Positions 23,106 through 34,606 of a DNA stretch of 64,000 nt are shown here, in pieces. This DNA comes from Xiphydria camelus. Lineage: Eukaryota > Arthropoda > Insecta > Hymenoptera > Xiphydriidae. The number at the start of each line of letters is the position of its first letter. Positions within the stretch are counted from its first letter, which is position 1. The DNA lies in the NCBI GenBank assembly GCA_963678675.1, contig OY783196.1, positions 24,716,827 through 24,780,826 of the forward strand, written 5' to 3'. Below the pieces are notes generated by a model. That model did not search any database. It had not been told where the DNA came from and saw only the letters and a list, made by a program, of their open reading frames with translations. The translations under genes and the position numbers were made by a program.

Positions 23106-23346
23106 ATGTAGACATACGAGACGGTTTTGCCTGAAGTACTAATGAAGGAGAGGGGAGAGGAGGTATGCATATACCCCAGAATCAAAAATTTATTAATTAA
23201 ACTTGTAAACAATTTTTCTCCGATTCCTTTTATAACGATATTGTCTCCTTTTTAATCTTACATAATTAACGTAGTGCATTTTTCGAAAATAGTTTCGAAT
23301 AAAGTTTGCTTGCATCAATGAATGACTTATTAGGCCATCTCAGGTA

Positions 23347-23568
23347 ATGAATAAGCATAAAATATTTATTGTAGCATTATTTCGTCAACATAAAATAATT
23401 TTTCCGGGTATATCATTGAGGGAATATCGTCAAGCAAGGGTAGAAGTAAACAGCGACGACAAAATGCAGGGTGATGTTTTGGATGCCCTCAAAAACGAGA
23501 CAAAAAAATACGCATACTTACACAGTAAACTTATTGAACAGAAAAATATATTTAAAAAATATAAATAA
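23347..23568 (+). CDS. Short open frame, unrecognised; possible terminal exon
   Basis: A 73-codon frame opens at an ATG just after a fair acceptor (TTAGGCCATCTCAG, ending 23343). It has balanced composition unlike the arginine-rich chance frames elsewhere. The second half, SDDKMQGDVLDALKNETKKY and following, is charged and could be helical, and it ends FKKYK. An AATAAA-like string follows at about 23579. I do not recognise the protein. It may be a coincidental frame, a last exon of an unknown gene, or a transposon relic. Confidence 0.2.
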   Translation: MNKHKIFIVALFRQHKIIFPGISLREYRQARVEVNSDDKMQGDVLDALKNETKKYAYLHSKLIEQKNIFKKYK

Positions 23569-24589
23569 TTCATGTATTAATAAATTGAACTATGGATATT
23601 GAGCAAGTAAGTATTTAATTGCATACGGCATCAAAAACTATATTTTATCATGGAGTGCAGCTGCAATCCCCTTGGTATTACCTGTTTACGAATAACCATT
23701 GGTACTAAAAAGATTAAAATTAATTTAAACGATAGCTCCGGCTGAAGTACGATGTATATAAAAAGGATTTCAAGACAGGTGACTAGATTCGTATTATTAT
23801 GAGTATGGCGTTTAGTATTGATTACGCTAGTACTTTGAATAACGATATATCTTACGAAAGGTTTTAACGTGGGTATTTAATTTTATATCTTCTTTGTTGG
23901 TATGGAATAAATTTTATAACACTTATAAAAGTAAAAAAATTGAGTTCCGTTTAAAAGAATATTAGAAATTTTAATATTTCGTGAAGAATATGGAATATAA
24001 GTAATTTGTTTCAATCATTGAATAATTCCTTTTGTTACCATAATAACTTTTATTCGAAATATTTCTCTATATTACTAACATTGACAAAGATATTTTACAT
24101 GATAACAGTATTGCCTCATTCTATTACATATGTACCTATACAAGATGTTTACCCAAAAATATATACGCTTGTTAATAAAACCGATGTATAATATTGCTCA
24201 CGTGGTATATTTAAATTAATAAAAAATGATGCGAGATTATTAAGACTGAAAAATGAGGCCTAAAGAATATTTTTAAAAAATGAAATCTTCTTTTTATCGA
24301 AAATAGAAGTTTACCTTCCTAGTAAACGTTATCTAGGAGATATGAAAATTACTTTTGTTTTTTTTTAATTGAGTGCGATATTTTCATTGAAACCAGTTAT
24401 ATCGCTTGTCGAAACTAGTGAAAAAGGTAGAAGATGAAATCTCCACTCATTTGTGATATATAATATATCCACTCAAAATATATGAGTAAAGCATGCTGCG
24501 AGACTAATGTATTACAACATATATGAACACGGTATGTGCTGTGGAAATATTTTGTTTATAAATGTATACCACTTTCACAGAGAATGAAG
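23569..24589. other. AT-rich non-coding sequence
   Basis: Very AT-rich DNA with no frame that looks coding and no repeat structure that I can align by eye. Confidence 0.4.
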
Positions 24590-24771
24590 CATATGGAGAA
24601 CATGCAAGTGCGAGTGAGAACGCCAATTAATACGGGTAAATGCATAAGAGCCTCTCAGTCGCACATTCTCTGTCCTTCTCGAGATAGTCTAGTACGTGTG
24701 CGTGACAGAGAAACTCTTGTGCGATTACCTGGGTTAATTGGCATTCTCACTCGCACTCACATGCCTCCTAT
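24590..24771. repeat. 182-bp hairpin, pairing along nearly its whole length
   Basis: The left arm CATATGGAGAACATGCAAGT continues GCGAGTGAGAACGCCAATTA. The right arm read inward is CATAGGAGGCATGTGAGTGC and continues GAGTGAGAATGCCAATTA. Further in, TCGCACATTCTCTGTC pairs with GACAGAGAAACTCTTGTGCGA. This leaves a very short loop near TCTCGAGATAGTCTAG. It is MITE-like; it could also fold as a long RNA hairpin if transcribed. Confidence 0.65.
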
Positions 24772-27157
24772 GTGTCCCATCTTCGAAAACACCTGGTATA
24801 CTATGTACACTTTAGAATATGCATGCGCCCCATGAATCTTCGTGCGATATGATGTGCTCATCCGAGAATGTAATACATACGCGCGGAACATACCATGGTA
24901 ACATTCTGAGCATGCAAGCTTGGAACACTCTGCAATAATATGTTCTATGTATCACTTTGTAGGATGTGATGTGCACATCACCCAAGGATCTCCATACATG
25001 ATACGTTTCGTAGCAATATTCTATGTACATGCATGATGCGTATACACTCGAGGATATATATTCAACGTATGTCCGTGGGGCATAACGCGTACGTGGACGA
25101 ATTAATGTACGTTTTTTCTTTTGGATATTAGGATACTCGTATAGAGGAATACGTGATAGGTACAGTTAAGAATATCCATTAACATAATTATATGCTTCTC
25201 AGCCTTTCAAATATATATTTCGTAAATACTATTATACGTTACAATGCGTATTTTCGAGGACAAATATGTATGTGTAGGTAAATAAATGTATAGAACATAT
25301 ACAACATTTTTTTTCACATTATAGAGATACCGTTCGTAGGATCAGGGTAATGACGTCTAGTGAGTTTTATGACACTCAATGTTTCTTCTATTCAAATTAT
25401 ATTTTTAAAGGGCATCTGTCAGCTCTAGGGACTTTGAAGATTCGTAGTAAAAATTTTTAGCGCGGCATTTGAGAATGATCTCACTGTTGGTAAGATAGTG
25501 AAACTCATGGGCATAGTAACTACTGAAGAGTATCCTATGTCATGCGGTAAACCGAACGGTTTATCTAGATTTTTTTCTGAATTTGATTTCGATGGTGTTA
25601 GTTTATTGGCGGTCTAGTTAGTCAAAATCAGAGAAAAAGTGTAGACACATCTGTTCAATTTACCGTAGGACATACGGTATATCATTCTTGAAAATTATAG
25701 TTATGCAAATCACAGAGATAAAATTGGTCATTGTCTATGAGTGACATGTAGCACTCACTTGCAAGGTCTAGAACAAAATATTCACTAGATGTCAAAAAAA
25801 GTATCTGTTACTGCATCATCACGCCCTGAATAATAGCTCCGAATAATAAAAAGACATCGCATTGAAATACGATATATTGGAATCCGTAATGCGCAGCTAA
25901 CCACAAGTCGGAAATTACCCGGCATTCTCCGTAAGTATGTACTTAATTTATCTAATATAGCTAAAAATGTTGGTGCCTGTTAAATCAAATTCAAACATTC
26001 TCAGCCATTTCAGTTATCGGCCTCTAATTTTAATAATCAATTTATATATTTTTAGTTTTTATATATGCCTTACTTCAAATTGTATACCTACAATTTGTGA
26101 TACTTTATTTCATTTGTCCAGTAGGCTACATGACTCTTACTTGTATTTAGGCAACCAACTGCACCTAGCAGAATACTTGTTTTCCATTATTTGTCAACGT
26201 GAAGTGAGGTTATGGCGAGCTCCAGCAAATCACTCTTACCGTGTTTTTTCTTTGTTCCTTTAGAATTAAAAAAAAATATATTTTCTGTATTCTTATAAAC
26301 AACGTTATATTTTAAATTAATGAAATAAACTTTTGCTTAATTTTACAATTTCATTTTTTTTCCAAACTGGGTCCCAGTGGACACTGTTTTTTGCAATATT
26401 AAGAAAATAATTAAAAAACAATTATATACGCTGTTTTTAAAAATTATTTTTAATCATGTATCAGAAAAAAAATCATTAGATTATAAAAAAAAATCCTTCA
26501 GGACCGAAGAGGTTATAAAAACCTAATCTCGACATATAGATGATCATGCCGAGTTGCTTTCAAATCATTTTAGTGCAAAAGGATTATTACAAATTAACGG
26601 AGAACTTTTCGCACTTATTTTAATATTTCCAACCGCAATAATGGTGACAAAAAGCCCAATAACTATCTATTTTTTCTAGCCGATCAGATTATAAAAGAAG
26701 AATTTTTCATGACTTTGGTTTTTCGTTTCTCAATAAACAGTTAGCAAATGATAATGAGTTTATGCCTTCAGTTTTCTTGAAAAAGTTTGAGATTTTAATC
26801 ATCTAGGGTGCATATGTAATTATTTTTTTTCGGCATTTTGAACGAACTAGAAATATTGTATGATAAATATAAATTTTCATCTGATCGTATTCTCGTCTAT
26901 TTTCACATTGAGCATCGTTATCTACTGCATGATCGTCATTAGCCGTCAATACGGGTTAATGGTAATCATTTGGGTTTATTTTTTAATTTATAAAATTAAT
27001 TACTCTTTGTTGCTTTTCTTATTGGTAGTGTTCTCTAATTTACTTTCAAAGAAGACATATCAAAAACGTCTCGTAAATGCTTATAGCTAAGAGAAAACTT
27101 TTTTATTTACAATGGTATGTGCAAAACTCGGTAGGGATGCATTATTACCCCTGTCTT
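24772..27157. other. Non-coding sequence; ATGTRC-rich segment then AT-rich DNA
   Basis: From 24790 to 25090 the sequence is unusually rich in alternating purine/pyrimidine strings such as GATGTGCACATCA and CATGCATGATGCGTATAC, without a repeat unit that I can define. The rest is AT-rich. TGGGTCCCAGTGGACACTG at 26369-26387 is a small palindromic string of the kind seen at transposon ends, with no partner found. Frames at 25967 and 26860 are AT-driven and not recognisable. Confidence 0.35.
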
Positions 27158-27365
27158 ATGCCGCGTTTACACATGCATGGATTTAGTGGCGCCAGTGGTC
27201 GCGCCAGTTCTACTTGCATGATTTCAGCATACTACAGACTTTTTCGGTCTATGCATGCAAAGATTCAACTTGTATGCAAGTCGATGTTTACACTTACAAA
27301 TTTAATTTACTGGCGCGCCAGTTCTTATTGACGCCACTAAATCTATGCATGTGTAAACGCGGCAT
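27158..27365. mobile_element. 208-bp MITE with ATGCCGCGTTTACACATGCA ends
   Basis: The ends read inward as ATGCCGCGTTTACACATGCA and ATGCCGCGTTTACACATGCA, identical over the first 20 bases, and both continue into a shared GATTTAGTGGCG block after one inserted or changed base. Further complementarity includes GCGCCAGT against ACTGGCGCGC. There is no coding content. The near-identical ends suggest a fairly young insertion. The superfamily is unassigned. Confidence 0.7.
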
Positions 27366-27378
27366 TATACATAGTATT

Positions 27379-27454
27379 AGGTATACACCTTTGCTTCCGC
27401 CGTTTTCCTATAGATGGCTTACGATAAAAACGGCGGAAGCAAAGTTGTACACCT
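27379..27454. mobile_element. Minimal mariner-type derivative, 76 bp
   Basis: The ends read inward as AGGTATACACCTTTGCTTCC and AGGTGTACAACTTTGCTTCC, both followed by GCCGTTTT, with only about 18 bases between. The same terminal sequence bounds the mariner remnant at 47546-47752, which carries a recognisable transposase C-terminus, so this is a tiny deletion derivative of that family. Confidence 0.7.
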
Positions 27455-28403
27455 CATACAATATATGTTAAATGTAACTTGGGCTATTTTTTATTATTAT
27501 TACTTCACTTTTAGGAGAGGAAAGATTCCAGTAACATATACCTACTTCATTTGTGAAAACGATTCGAGTAAGGCTTTAGAGGTTAGAAATTTAACTCGCG
27601 TCTTCCCTTAACGGATAACTTCGTGATAAAGTTTCCCCGTCCAATCTATAAGTAATCCTTTTATTACTCGCGACTGATACAGCGAACGTGATTAAATTTT
27701 CCGTGCACTGCTTGCTATACTGTCCCAGTATCGAAACTTTTCGCTTTACAATTTTTTAAGTTCAGGTTTTTAGTTGTGGATAAGTGATTTCACTTAAGTT
27801 TGATGTGTCTATTTATATTTAGATCAGAGAATGGGAAGTTATTGTAAACCATAAATTCCGGGGCTACTTTGACATTCAGGGGTAGTTTTAACATGTTTGG
27901 GGCTATTTCGATATCTCAGGTTCTATTCCATTTATTTATTAGGAAAGGATGGGATTAAATATGAGTATACATTATAAAGCATTAATTATTTCCATAACTT
28001 TATGTTTTAGAATAACGGAATCCTAAGATATCTTATTCAATGCAGTAGTAAAGCTGTCAAGTATAAGATTCTCAATAGTAACAGTTGATTCATGCTTATG
28101 TCTTAACCCTAATATTAGTTTTAATTCCAATGTTATTCATAATGTAATGGCGCATGCATTTATTTGAGCCAATCACTAATGAATTTTTATATGTATTTAT
28201 ATTGATGGAATTGGGATCAAAATTAAGATTAGGATATAAGCACAAATCAACTACTAAGTAGTGGAGACCGGGCCTAGTTGTAAACATTTAATCTTTTGGC
28301 ATCACATTACGACTAAATTATATTTATTATATAAAAATTACGTATACTGTAGGTTATAGCATTTCATGGGCTATAAAATAGTTCTACGTAGGTCTTTATC
28401 ACA
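27455..28403. other. Non-coding, with an imperfect inverted repeat at 28.1-28.25 kb
   Basis: At 28096-28246, GCTTATGTCTTAACCCTAAT and GTTTTAATTCCAAT pair imperfectly with ATTGGGATCAAAATTAAG and ATTAGGATATAAGC. Near 27855-27925 the phrase GGGGCTA/GGGGTAG plus TTT and GA recurs about three times at 25-30 base spacing. Neither structure can be named. No gene seen. Confidence 0.35.
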
Positions 28404-28620
28404 TACACCCGTGCTCACGAAATCTGTCGCTGGTGACTTTTTTTAAACCTTATTTTTAAACGTACTAACCAGTGAACAATTAATTCTCATGCCCTCATTA
28501 GCTACGGTGACGTCTACTCTCGTTAATGAAAGCACGAGGATTGATTAATCATTGGTTAGTACGTTTAAAAATAACATTTAAAAAAAGTCACCAGCGACAG
28601 ATTCCGTGAGCCCGGGTGTA
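28404..28620. mobile_element. 217-bp MITE with TACACCCGTGCTCACG-type ends
   Basis: The left end TACACCCGTGCTCACGAAAT pairs with the right end (TACACCCGGGCTCACGGAAT read inward). The match continues through CTGTCGCTGGTGACTTTTTT, AAA, an indel, and TTTTTAAACGTACTAACCA. Arms are about 80 bp with a loop of about 50 bases. No coding sequence and no clear target duplication. Confidence 0.7.
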
Positions 28621-28873
28621 CATATAGAAGACGATGTATAAGTCTATAAACAAAACGAGGGAAAATGTTATAGTCGACTTCGCATCTAGGACAGTTGTAA
28701 CAGTAGACGGGGTAATAAAGTTATAAAGCAATGCTATATATTATTTGTAATGTGTAATTGTCTCCTGATATACTGTTATAACATACTGATATACAGTTAT
28801 ATATAACTGTTCTTAGACGATTTTTTTAACATTGAAGTCAAAATTTCGATTACTTTCTGTATCCTCAAAGAAG

Positions 28874-29698
28874 TATACCGCATGTCCTATGGCCAACCGC
28901 GCAGGTGAGCTGCGACCTGAATTCTTGACTTCGGCAGTATTTATGGTACAATTAGAGTGGGCTTCAGACGAGTGCGCTGCATAAGAACGAAAAGTGTCGA
29001 CTGCTCTTCTAATAGCTGTCAGTTCGGGAGATCGAAGCGTTTCGTGTAACCTTAAAATCGTAAACTTTTGAATTAGTAGTGAATAATTTGTAGAAAAGTG
29101 ATGAGAAATAATCATAAATAATCTTCCGAATTGACAGCCATCGGGAAATCAGACGACGCTTTTCGCTCTTAAGCTGCGTTCTTACGAAAAGTGTGAAACG
29201 TCTGATCTCCCGATGGCTATCAATTCGGGAGATCGAAGTCTAAGCTCGAAATCGTGAATCTTTGAATAAATGGTAAGTAATGTTCAGAAGTGAGAGTTAA
29301 CAATCATTCGGGTTTTTTCGATGTCCAACCGAATTACACGCCTCATGTGCCTATTTGTTTCAGAAATTATTTCCGCGCTAGCACCGCGCGTGTCTAGGAA
29401 GTAGTTTTACGAAGTGGCGTGAGCGATACCTAAGGTGTCACAATTCGGAAGATTATTTATGATTATTTCTCATCACTTCTACAAATTATTCACTACTAAT
29501 TCAAAACTTTACGATTTTAAGGTTACACGAAACGTTTCGATCTCCCGAATTGACAGCTATTAGAAGAGCAGTCGACATTTTTCGTTCTTATGCAGCGCAC
29601 TCGTCTGAAGCCCACTCTAACTGTACCATAAATACTGCCGAAGTCAAGAATTCAGGTCGCAGCTCACCTGCGCGGTTGGCCATAGGACATGCGGTATA
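28874..29698. repeat. Long, young palindrome: 260-bp arms around a 307-bp centre
   Basis: The arms 28874-29133 and 29441-29698 (starting TATACCGCATGTCCTATGGC, ending TTCCGAATTG on the left) are reverse complements with only five substitutions and one 2-base indel, about 97-98% identity. The centre begins with a diverged second version of part of the arm: CGAAAAGTGTGAAACGTCTG and TTCGGGAGATCGAAG against CGAAAAGTGTCGACTGC and TTCGGGAGATCGAAG. The unit was therefore duplicated before or during the inversion. A 100-codon minus-strand frame in the left arm is broken in the right arm by the indel and has no recognisable motif. Confidence 0.8.
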
Positions 29699-29752
29699 GG
29701 GAAAAAATATTTACAATATATACGTATATGAGGGCCAAAATCAAAATAGATA

Positions 29753-30377
29753 CAGTGCTCCCCCGTTAATATTTTGCCTCTCCTTCGTTAGAGGGGAATG
29801 CTTCCCCCACTACATACACTACGTACGTATAACTGTTAAGGTAAATGTCTCAGTTACTGACCAGTTAAGTCCAATTACCGACCACTTCTATGGTCCGTAA
29901 TACACAACGATGCGCAGTAATCAAACGATACAATTTCAGACTGTTGTCCCTGTCATCACATCATCATTGACAGTTACATTATATGTATCAGTAATTTATA
30001 GGTAGTAATGTAAAAATGTCAAGTGACTTGAATAAAGAAAGGAAAAAGCCGACATCTGATTCACTATTGGTAAAAAGAAATGCCCTAAGAGCTAAATAAT
30101 AGTTGCCAGTTTCTCTTATTGCGAATAACGTCAACGTTACAAACGCCATAGTCATGTTGTGGGAAAAGAATGAAAAAAATTACATGAATTGGTTGACAAG
30201 TCCGATAGTGATACGTTATATTTACCCACAAAGTCAGGTGTTCTCGCTCTGCTGTCATGTAAGAGATACATATTAGTTTGTGTCTCTTTCTAAACTCCGT
30301 CTCCTATAAGCATAGTGGGGGACCTCGATAACTTTGAACCATATCCCCGATCATCAAATATTAACGGGGGAGCACCG
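29753..30377. mobile_element. Pogo/Tigger-like non-autonomous element with TA duplication
   Basis: The ends read inward as CAGTGCTCCCCCGTTAATAT and CGGTGCTCCCCCGTTAATAT, each flanked by TA (29751-29752 and 30378-30379). A CAG start, about 24-bp ends and TA duplication fit the pogo/Tigger branch of the Tc1/mariner superfamily. The interior opens a short plus-strand frame (MSSDLNKERKKPTSDSLLVK, 30016 onward, stop after 26 codons) that could be the remnant of a transposase start, but the match is weak. The element is 625 bp. Confidence 0.65.
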
Positions 30378-33300
30378 TACAATCTTACGATTGACTCTAG
30401 TCTCTTCTATCACTACTTTGTTCAAATTTTGTTCTTTTTAGAAGTACAACGTAAATATCAATTTTTATATATTTACTAACAGCTGAATGCAAATTACTGC
30501 CGTATAATTTTAGTTTCAATTTCCGTTTCAAATACCTATCTTGAATTTCATCACTTTTTAGTTCATTTTATTTATTTTGTAGTATCTAACAGTGGTAAAG
30601 AGATATGGAAAGTGTTAAAGTTCCTTTTAATCCGTTAAGTATTGTGTAACATTATTTTTCAGTTTACGTAATTCTTTCTGAAAAATACATTGCTACTTTT
30701 TTAAGGTATATATAGCTTCTTTTACTTATCTGACAAGAAAACTATGATTAAGTGGTGCCGAAATAACCTCAAAGATTTTTTGAAAATAGGAATGTCACGT
30801 CGGAATAACCTTACATTTGGCCTGTTTCACAAAAAGACTGACACATCAGTAAATTTTAATGTATTTATAATAAATGAGGTACATGTAAGAGTTTTTGAAC
30901 GTTTCTACTGTGCTGAAGAACAATTTTTCCTTGGAAACTGATACATTTTAATGTAAACTATCACGATTTAATGTTTTCGAAAGAAAAATTACTGTACCGC
31001 ACTGTAAAACATGTGAGACCCTCATGTGTACCTCTTTTATTGTAATTATAGTAAAAATTACTAGTAGGTACTAGTCTTTCCACATTCCAAGCAGAATTAT
31101 AAAATGAAAAAGAAATATTTTCTACAAAATGTAGAGCCTTTGCTATGCAGCGAAATTGGAATCCAAGACTTCCATCGATATAACGACGTACATAGTTTTG
31201 GGTTTCGTAACTTTCGTATATAGGGAGTAGAAGAAGCTGTATACCTAAAACCTGTCAAAGTAATAGCCTCGATTTATAATACCTAATAAATATTTGTTTC
31301 AGTTTCATTTCAAAAACATACCAGAAAGATATCTGCAACGCAAAATATCCTACCTCGCTAAATTTTTCATCAAACGTTTCTTTTTTGAGTTATAGAGAGA
31401 AGTACCTACATACAACGTTTACGCAATGTAGAAATATTTCTTTCGTTACAGAAACGTTTCATGTGTGTACGTCACAAAATATCTTTTCTCGAAAAACTGA
31501 CTGTGGTAGAATATATCACATTTCTATGTGCGTTTTCATCTAGAAACGCTTCTAGTACGTCTTTGGACTAAAACAAGAAAGACGTTTAGCGAGTAATACG
31601 GCATTTTTAATCAATGCTGCGCTATAGTCACCTATGGCACTATTATACTCGCGACGTTATTACAAGGGAGTACCATAGCGATAATAATAATCCGTGAAAT
31701 AGTACGCACAGTCGCGTCTGTCGGAATAAAGAATGCAATAGAGGAATGCGCGTAGGCGCTCGCAATTTCCACATTGACGCGCTCTCGTCGGCGCATTGTC
31801 CGCACACTGTAAAAATCTACTTTCACGCGGACGGATGAATTCACTTGTACCTGCAGGGACGGCCGGGCGTACAAATAACGCGTCTCGAGGGTGGCATTTT
31901 GCACCGTGACAAAAAACACGACGGGGTAGTGACGCGTTGTTTTCAATCAGTCCGTTGCTACGCGCTTTGAATAGTATATACTCCGAGACGAAATTTGAGT
32001 GGGTTTTTGTTTCGCTATCCGTGTTTCTCTTTTATTTCCTGCGTTCGCTCCTCGCGTCCGCTCCTACCTCCGTAACCGCGCTCGCTTCTCGCGCCGCTCC
32101 TACCAGCAATCGCCGCATCAGTCGACACACGTTGCGCGTTGCAACTCCCTCGAAAGACACGACTCGCTCGCAAAATCGTCGTCTGGCCGGAGTGCCGTTC
32201 GCTCACTTGCCCGCGCTACCGCGTACGTCGACGTCTCGCTTCGCCATCCGCCCAGAAAGACAGCCGACTCGTCCGCGGTCGCCTCGCGATTTTGCAGTCG
32301 GAATATTGCCCGCGCGCGCCTTCGAGGCGCTCCAGCGCACCCCTTTCGATTTTTCCTCTTTTCTTTCGAGCGACGACGCGCCGGGTCCTTTCTTCCTCTT
32401 CCCTTTACCGCGGCGCGCTTCACTCAGAATATCTCGCGCAGGGAGCGCAAAGGAAGATGGAGTACGGCACGGAGGGGTGAAGCAGGGAGAGAAAGAGAGT
32501 CGCGCCTATGCATTTTCCGAGTGCGCGAGAGTATGGGAAGGCCGAGGCGGAGGAAGAGGTTCTCTCTCGCTTTTTTTTAACGTTTTTACATTTCCTCGCC
32601 TCTGGACCGGACTAGACTCTAGCGGCGGTCTTATCCAGTCTTATCTTCATTCTGTGCGTGCTTTTTTGTTTCCGTCGAATCTTTCTCTCTCTCGCACTCC
32701 CCGTATGCCGTGTACCTATATAGATCCAAGGACGCGGTGTAAATACACCCGCTTCTTCGAGTATCCGCTCATGCACAGACGCAACGCGTTCGTTTTTGTA
32801 CGCGTACCGGGGACATCCGTCAGACTACGCGCCAGAACAATTACATTGCGAAAAACCGTGGTGGGTTGAAGAAAGAAATGCTCCTGCGGCAGGGGAGAGA
32901 AGCAGCGGAAGAGAACCGTCGCGCGACGCGATTGTACACCTCCTCTCTCGCATGCAGACGCGTTCCTCTGGATGTACACTTTGGTGCTGTACATGGGTAT
33001 ACACCTACGAAACGGGAAAGATGGACGGAATATTGACGAAGAGTCTGGTTACCCGCTCGTTAAAACGAAATGACAACTGGAATTTTAGCGGGATTGGATT
33101 GGGGGGAAAGGAAATGGAAAGAAAAGGAAGTAGACGGTGGAAGATGGGCGAACTTTCTAAGAAATGATGCTACACGGTGCATTTTCGTTTTAATTGCGTG
33201 CTCGCGGTTTTGACGTTATTATAGAGGGTACGATTTCGAGCGGTCGATTTGAAACGTAACGTTGTTCGACACGACTGTATATCACTTCGACGCAGACGTA

Positions 33301-33710
33301 TTTCTCTAAATGTAGGTTAAAAGTGGAATAAATGCTCCAGTTTTCGCTTCATTTTGAAAGCGATTATCTCCGAATCCAGTGCAGATATGTGGAAAATCAA
33401 GAATACCTAGTTTTTTTTTTGTAAACTTTTTGTCGATAGGTACCTCTAATTGTCTTCAAGATAATCGACTTCGATTTCTACTGGGCCTTATTTCACTCTT
33501 ACCCTACATAGATACCCGTGGGGGGATATGTATGTATGCATAGATATCCGTACAATGGAAACGGTTGACAGATGATCGACTGAAGTCTTAATTAAACGCT
33601 TGTTACAATAGAATTATACGATTGGGGTTTAAGAAGAGGGAGTTAGGAGAGATAGGATCGGAAGAAGGAAAAAAGAAGGAAAAAACTCTACAGTGGGAGA
33701 TATATAGTAC
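30378..33710. other. AT-rich DNA, then a CpG-rich block at 31.7-33.2 kb
   Basis: The first 1.2 kb is AT-rich without supported genes. From about 31650 to 33250 the sequence becomes strongly CpG-rich and holds the longest open frame of the window (310 codons, 31937-32869). That frame is arginine/serine/proline-rich, overlaps equally open frames in other phases and on the other strand, and has no domain that I recognise. I read it as composition-driven, possibly over a promoter or first exon. CT- and GA-rich strings occur near 32680 and 33640. Confidence 0.4.
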
Positions 33711-33729
33711 GGGATCCCTCATAAGAAAA

Positions 33730-33795
33730 AATAGTATCTTATGTCATTAGGCGGAAATCCAAGAATTTCAGCCGAATGACATATACTATATTTCC
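33730..33795. repeat. Dispersed repeat family 1, copy B (small palindrome)
   Basis: AATAGTATCTTATGTCATTA followed by GGCGGAAATCC matches the first 35 bases of copies A and C. It is followed at once by an approximate inverted copy (AATTTCAGCCGAATGACATA). The two ends of the family thus abut, as expected for an element that lost its interior. Confidence 0.55.
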
Positions 33796-34109
33796 TCACG
33801 AAAGCCCATTTCTCAAAACAAAACATATACACGGCTCATTTCACGTTGCGTTCATCAGTTTGAAAAAAGGACCCACTTCGGACTAAGCAATCGCGCCAGT
33901 CCTCGGTGTCACGCGGGAAAAACGTCTTCTTACGGTTTAAAAATAGGCTGGAAAAGGCCTCGAAATGGGCATGAGTGATGAAAAAATGATTACCACTCCT
34001 CTGAAACTTCATTTTGCCGAGTCTGCCAGTTTTTTTATCTGCGAAAAGTCTGGTTTCCGCCGGGGTTTCGAGATGTTAATTAACAAACATGTCAAATTTA
34101 TGAATTTTG

Positions 34110-34360
34110 TCGGACTGGACATACCCCGGCAGAAAACTTGTCGGACAATGTTACCCTCAAATTTTATAAATAATTATCTATCTTTGGCGAAAGAATAAGC
34201 TCGTTCGTAATCAGTTAACAAATTTTATCAATTTCAAATGTTCAGAGTGTCGAACTGGACATACTCGGCAGAAAACTTGTCGGACAATGTTACCGTTTGA
34301 TTTCATAAATATTTATCTTACTTCGGGCACAGAATCAGCTTGTTGGTCATCAATAAACAA
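34110..34360 (+). repeat. Two tandem copies of a 140-bp unit inside the 33.7-kb element
   Basis: GGACTGGACATACCCCGGCA at 34112 recurs as GAACTGGACATACTCGGCAG at 34252. Both copies continue GAAAACTTGTCGGACAATGT TACC, then ATAAATAATTATCT/ATAAATATTTATCT and a TCAGTTAAC/TCAATAAAC close. Divergence is about 15-20% by eye. Confidence 0.6.
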
Positions 34361-34606
34361 AATTCATAAATTTGACACGTTTGTTAATTAACATCTCGGA
34401 ACCCCGGCGGAAACCAGACTTTTCGCAGATAAGAAAGCTGGCAGACTCGGCAAAATGAAGCTGCTCACAAAGTTTCAAAGGAGTGGTAATCATTTTTTTT
34501 TCTTATGAGAGATCCCGTTCTAATAGGTATGCTAATTCTTTCTAACGGAATGAACTTCACTAGGTATACGTTTTTTAAAATAAATAAGCAATTCACAGAT
34601 TACACT

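Larger units (their letters stand above)
33711..34516. mobile_element. 806-bp palindromic element with GGGATCYCTCATAAGAAAAA ends
   Basis: The ends read inward as GGGATCCCTCATAAGAAAAA and GGGATCTCTCATAAGAAAAA. A second, longer complementarity (about 33984-34090 with about 34375-34490) includes CTGCCAG, GAAAAGTCTGGTTTCCGCCG and GTTAATTAACAAAC. Two direct copies of a 140-bp unit sit in the centre, and a fragment of dispersed family 1 lies just inside the left end. The nesting order suggests an element that captured or was built from inverted duplications. No transposase is present. Confidence 0.65.

Noticed and set aside
28813..29115. 100-codon minus-strand protein in the palindrome arm
   Set aside because: The frame is broken in the nearly identical opposite arm by a 2-base indel and has no recognisable motif.
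31937..32869. 310-codon open frame, longest in the window
   Set aside because: It lies in strongly CpG-rich DNA, is arginine/serine/proline-rich, overlaps long frames in other phases and on the other strand, and shows no domain. Stop codons are simply rare at this composition.
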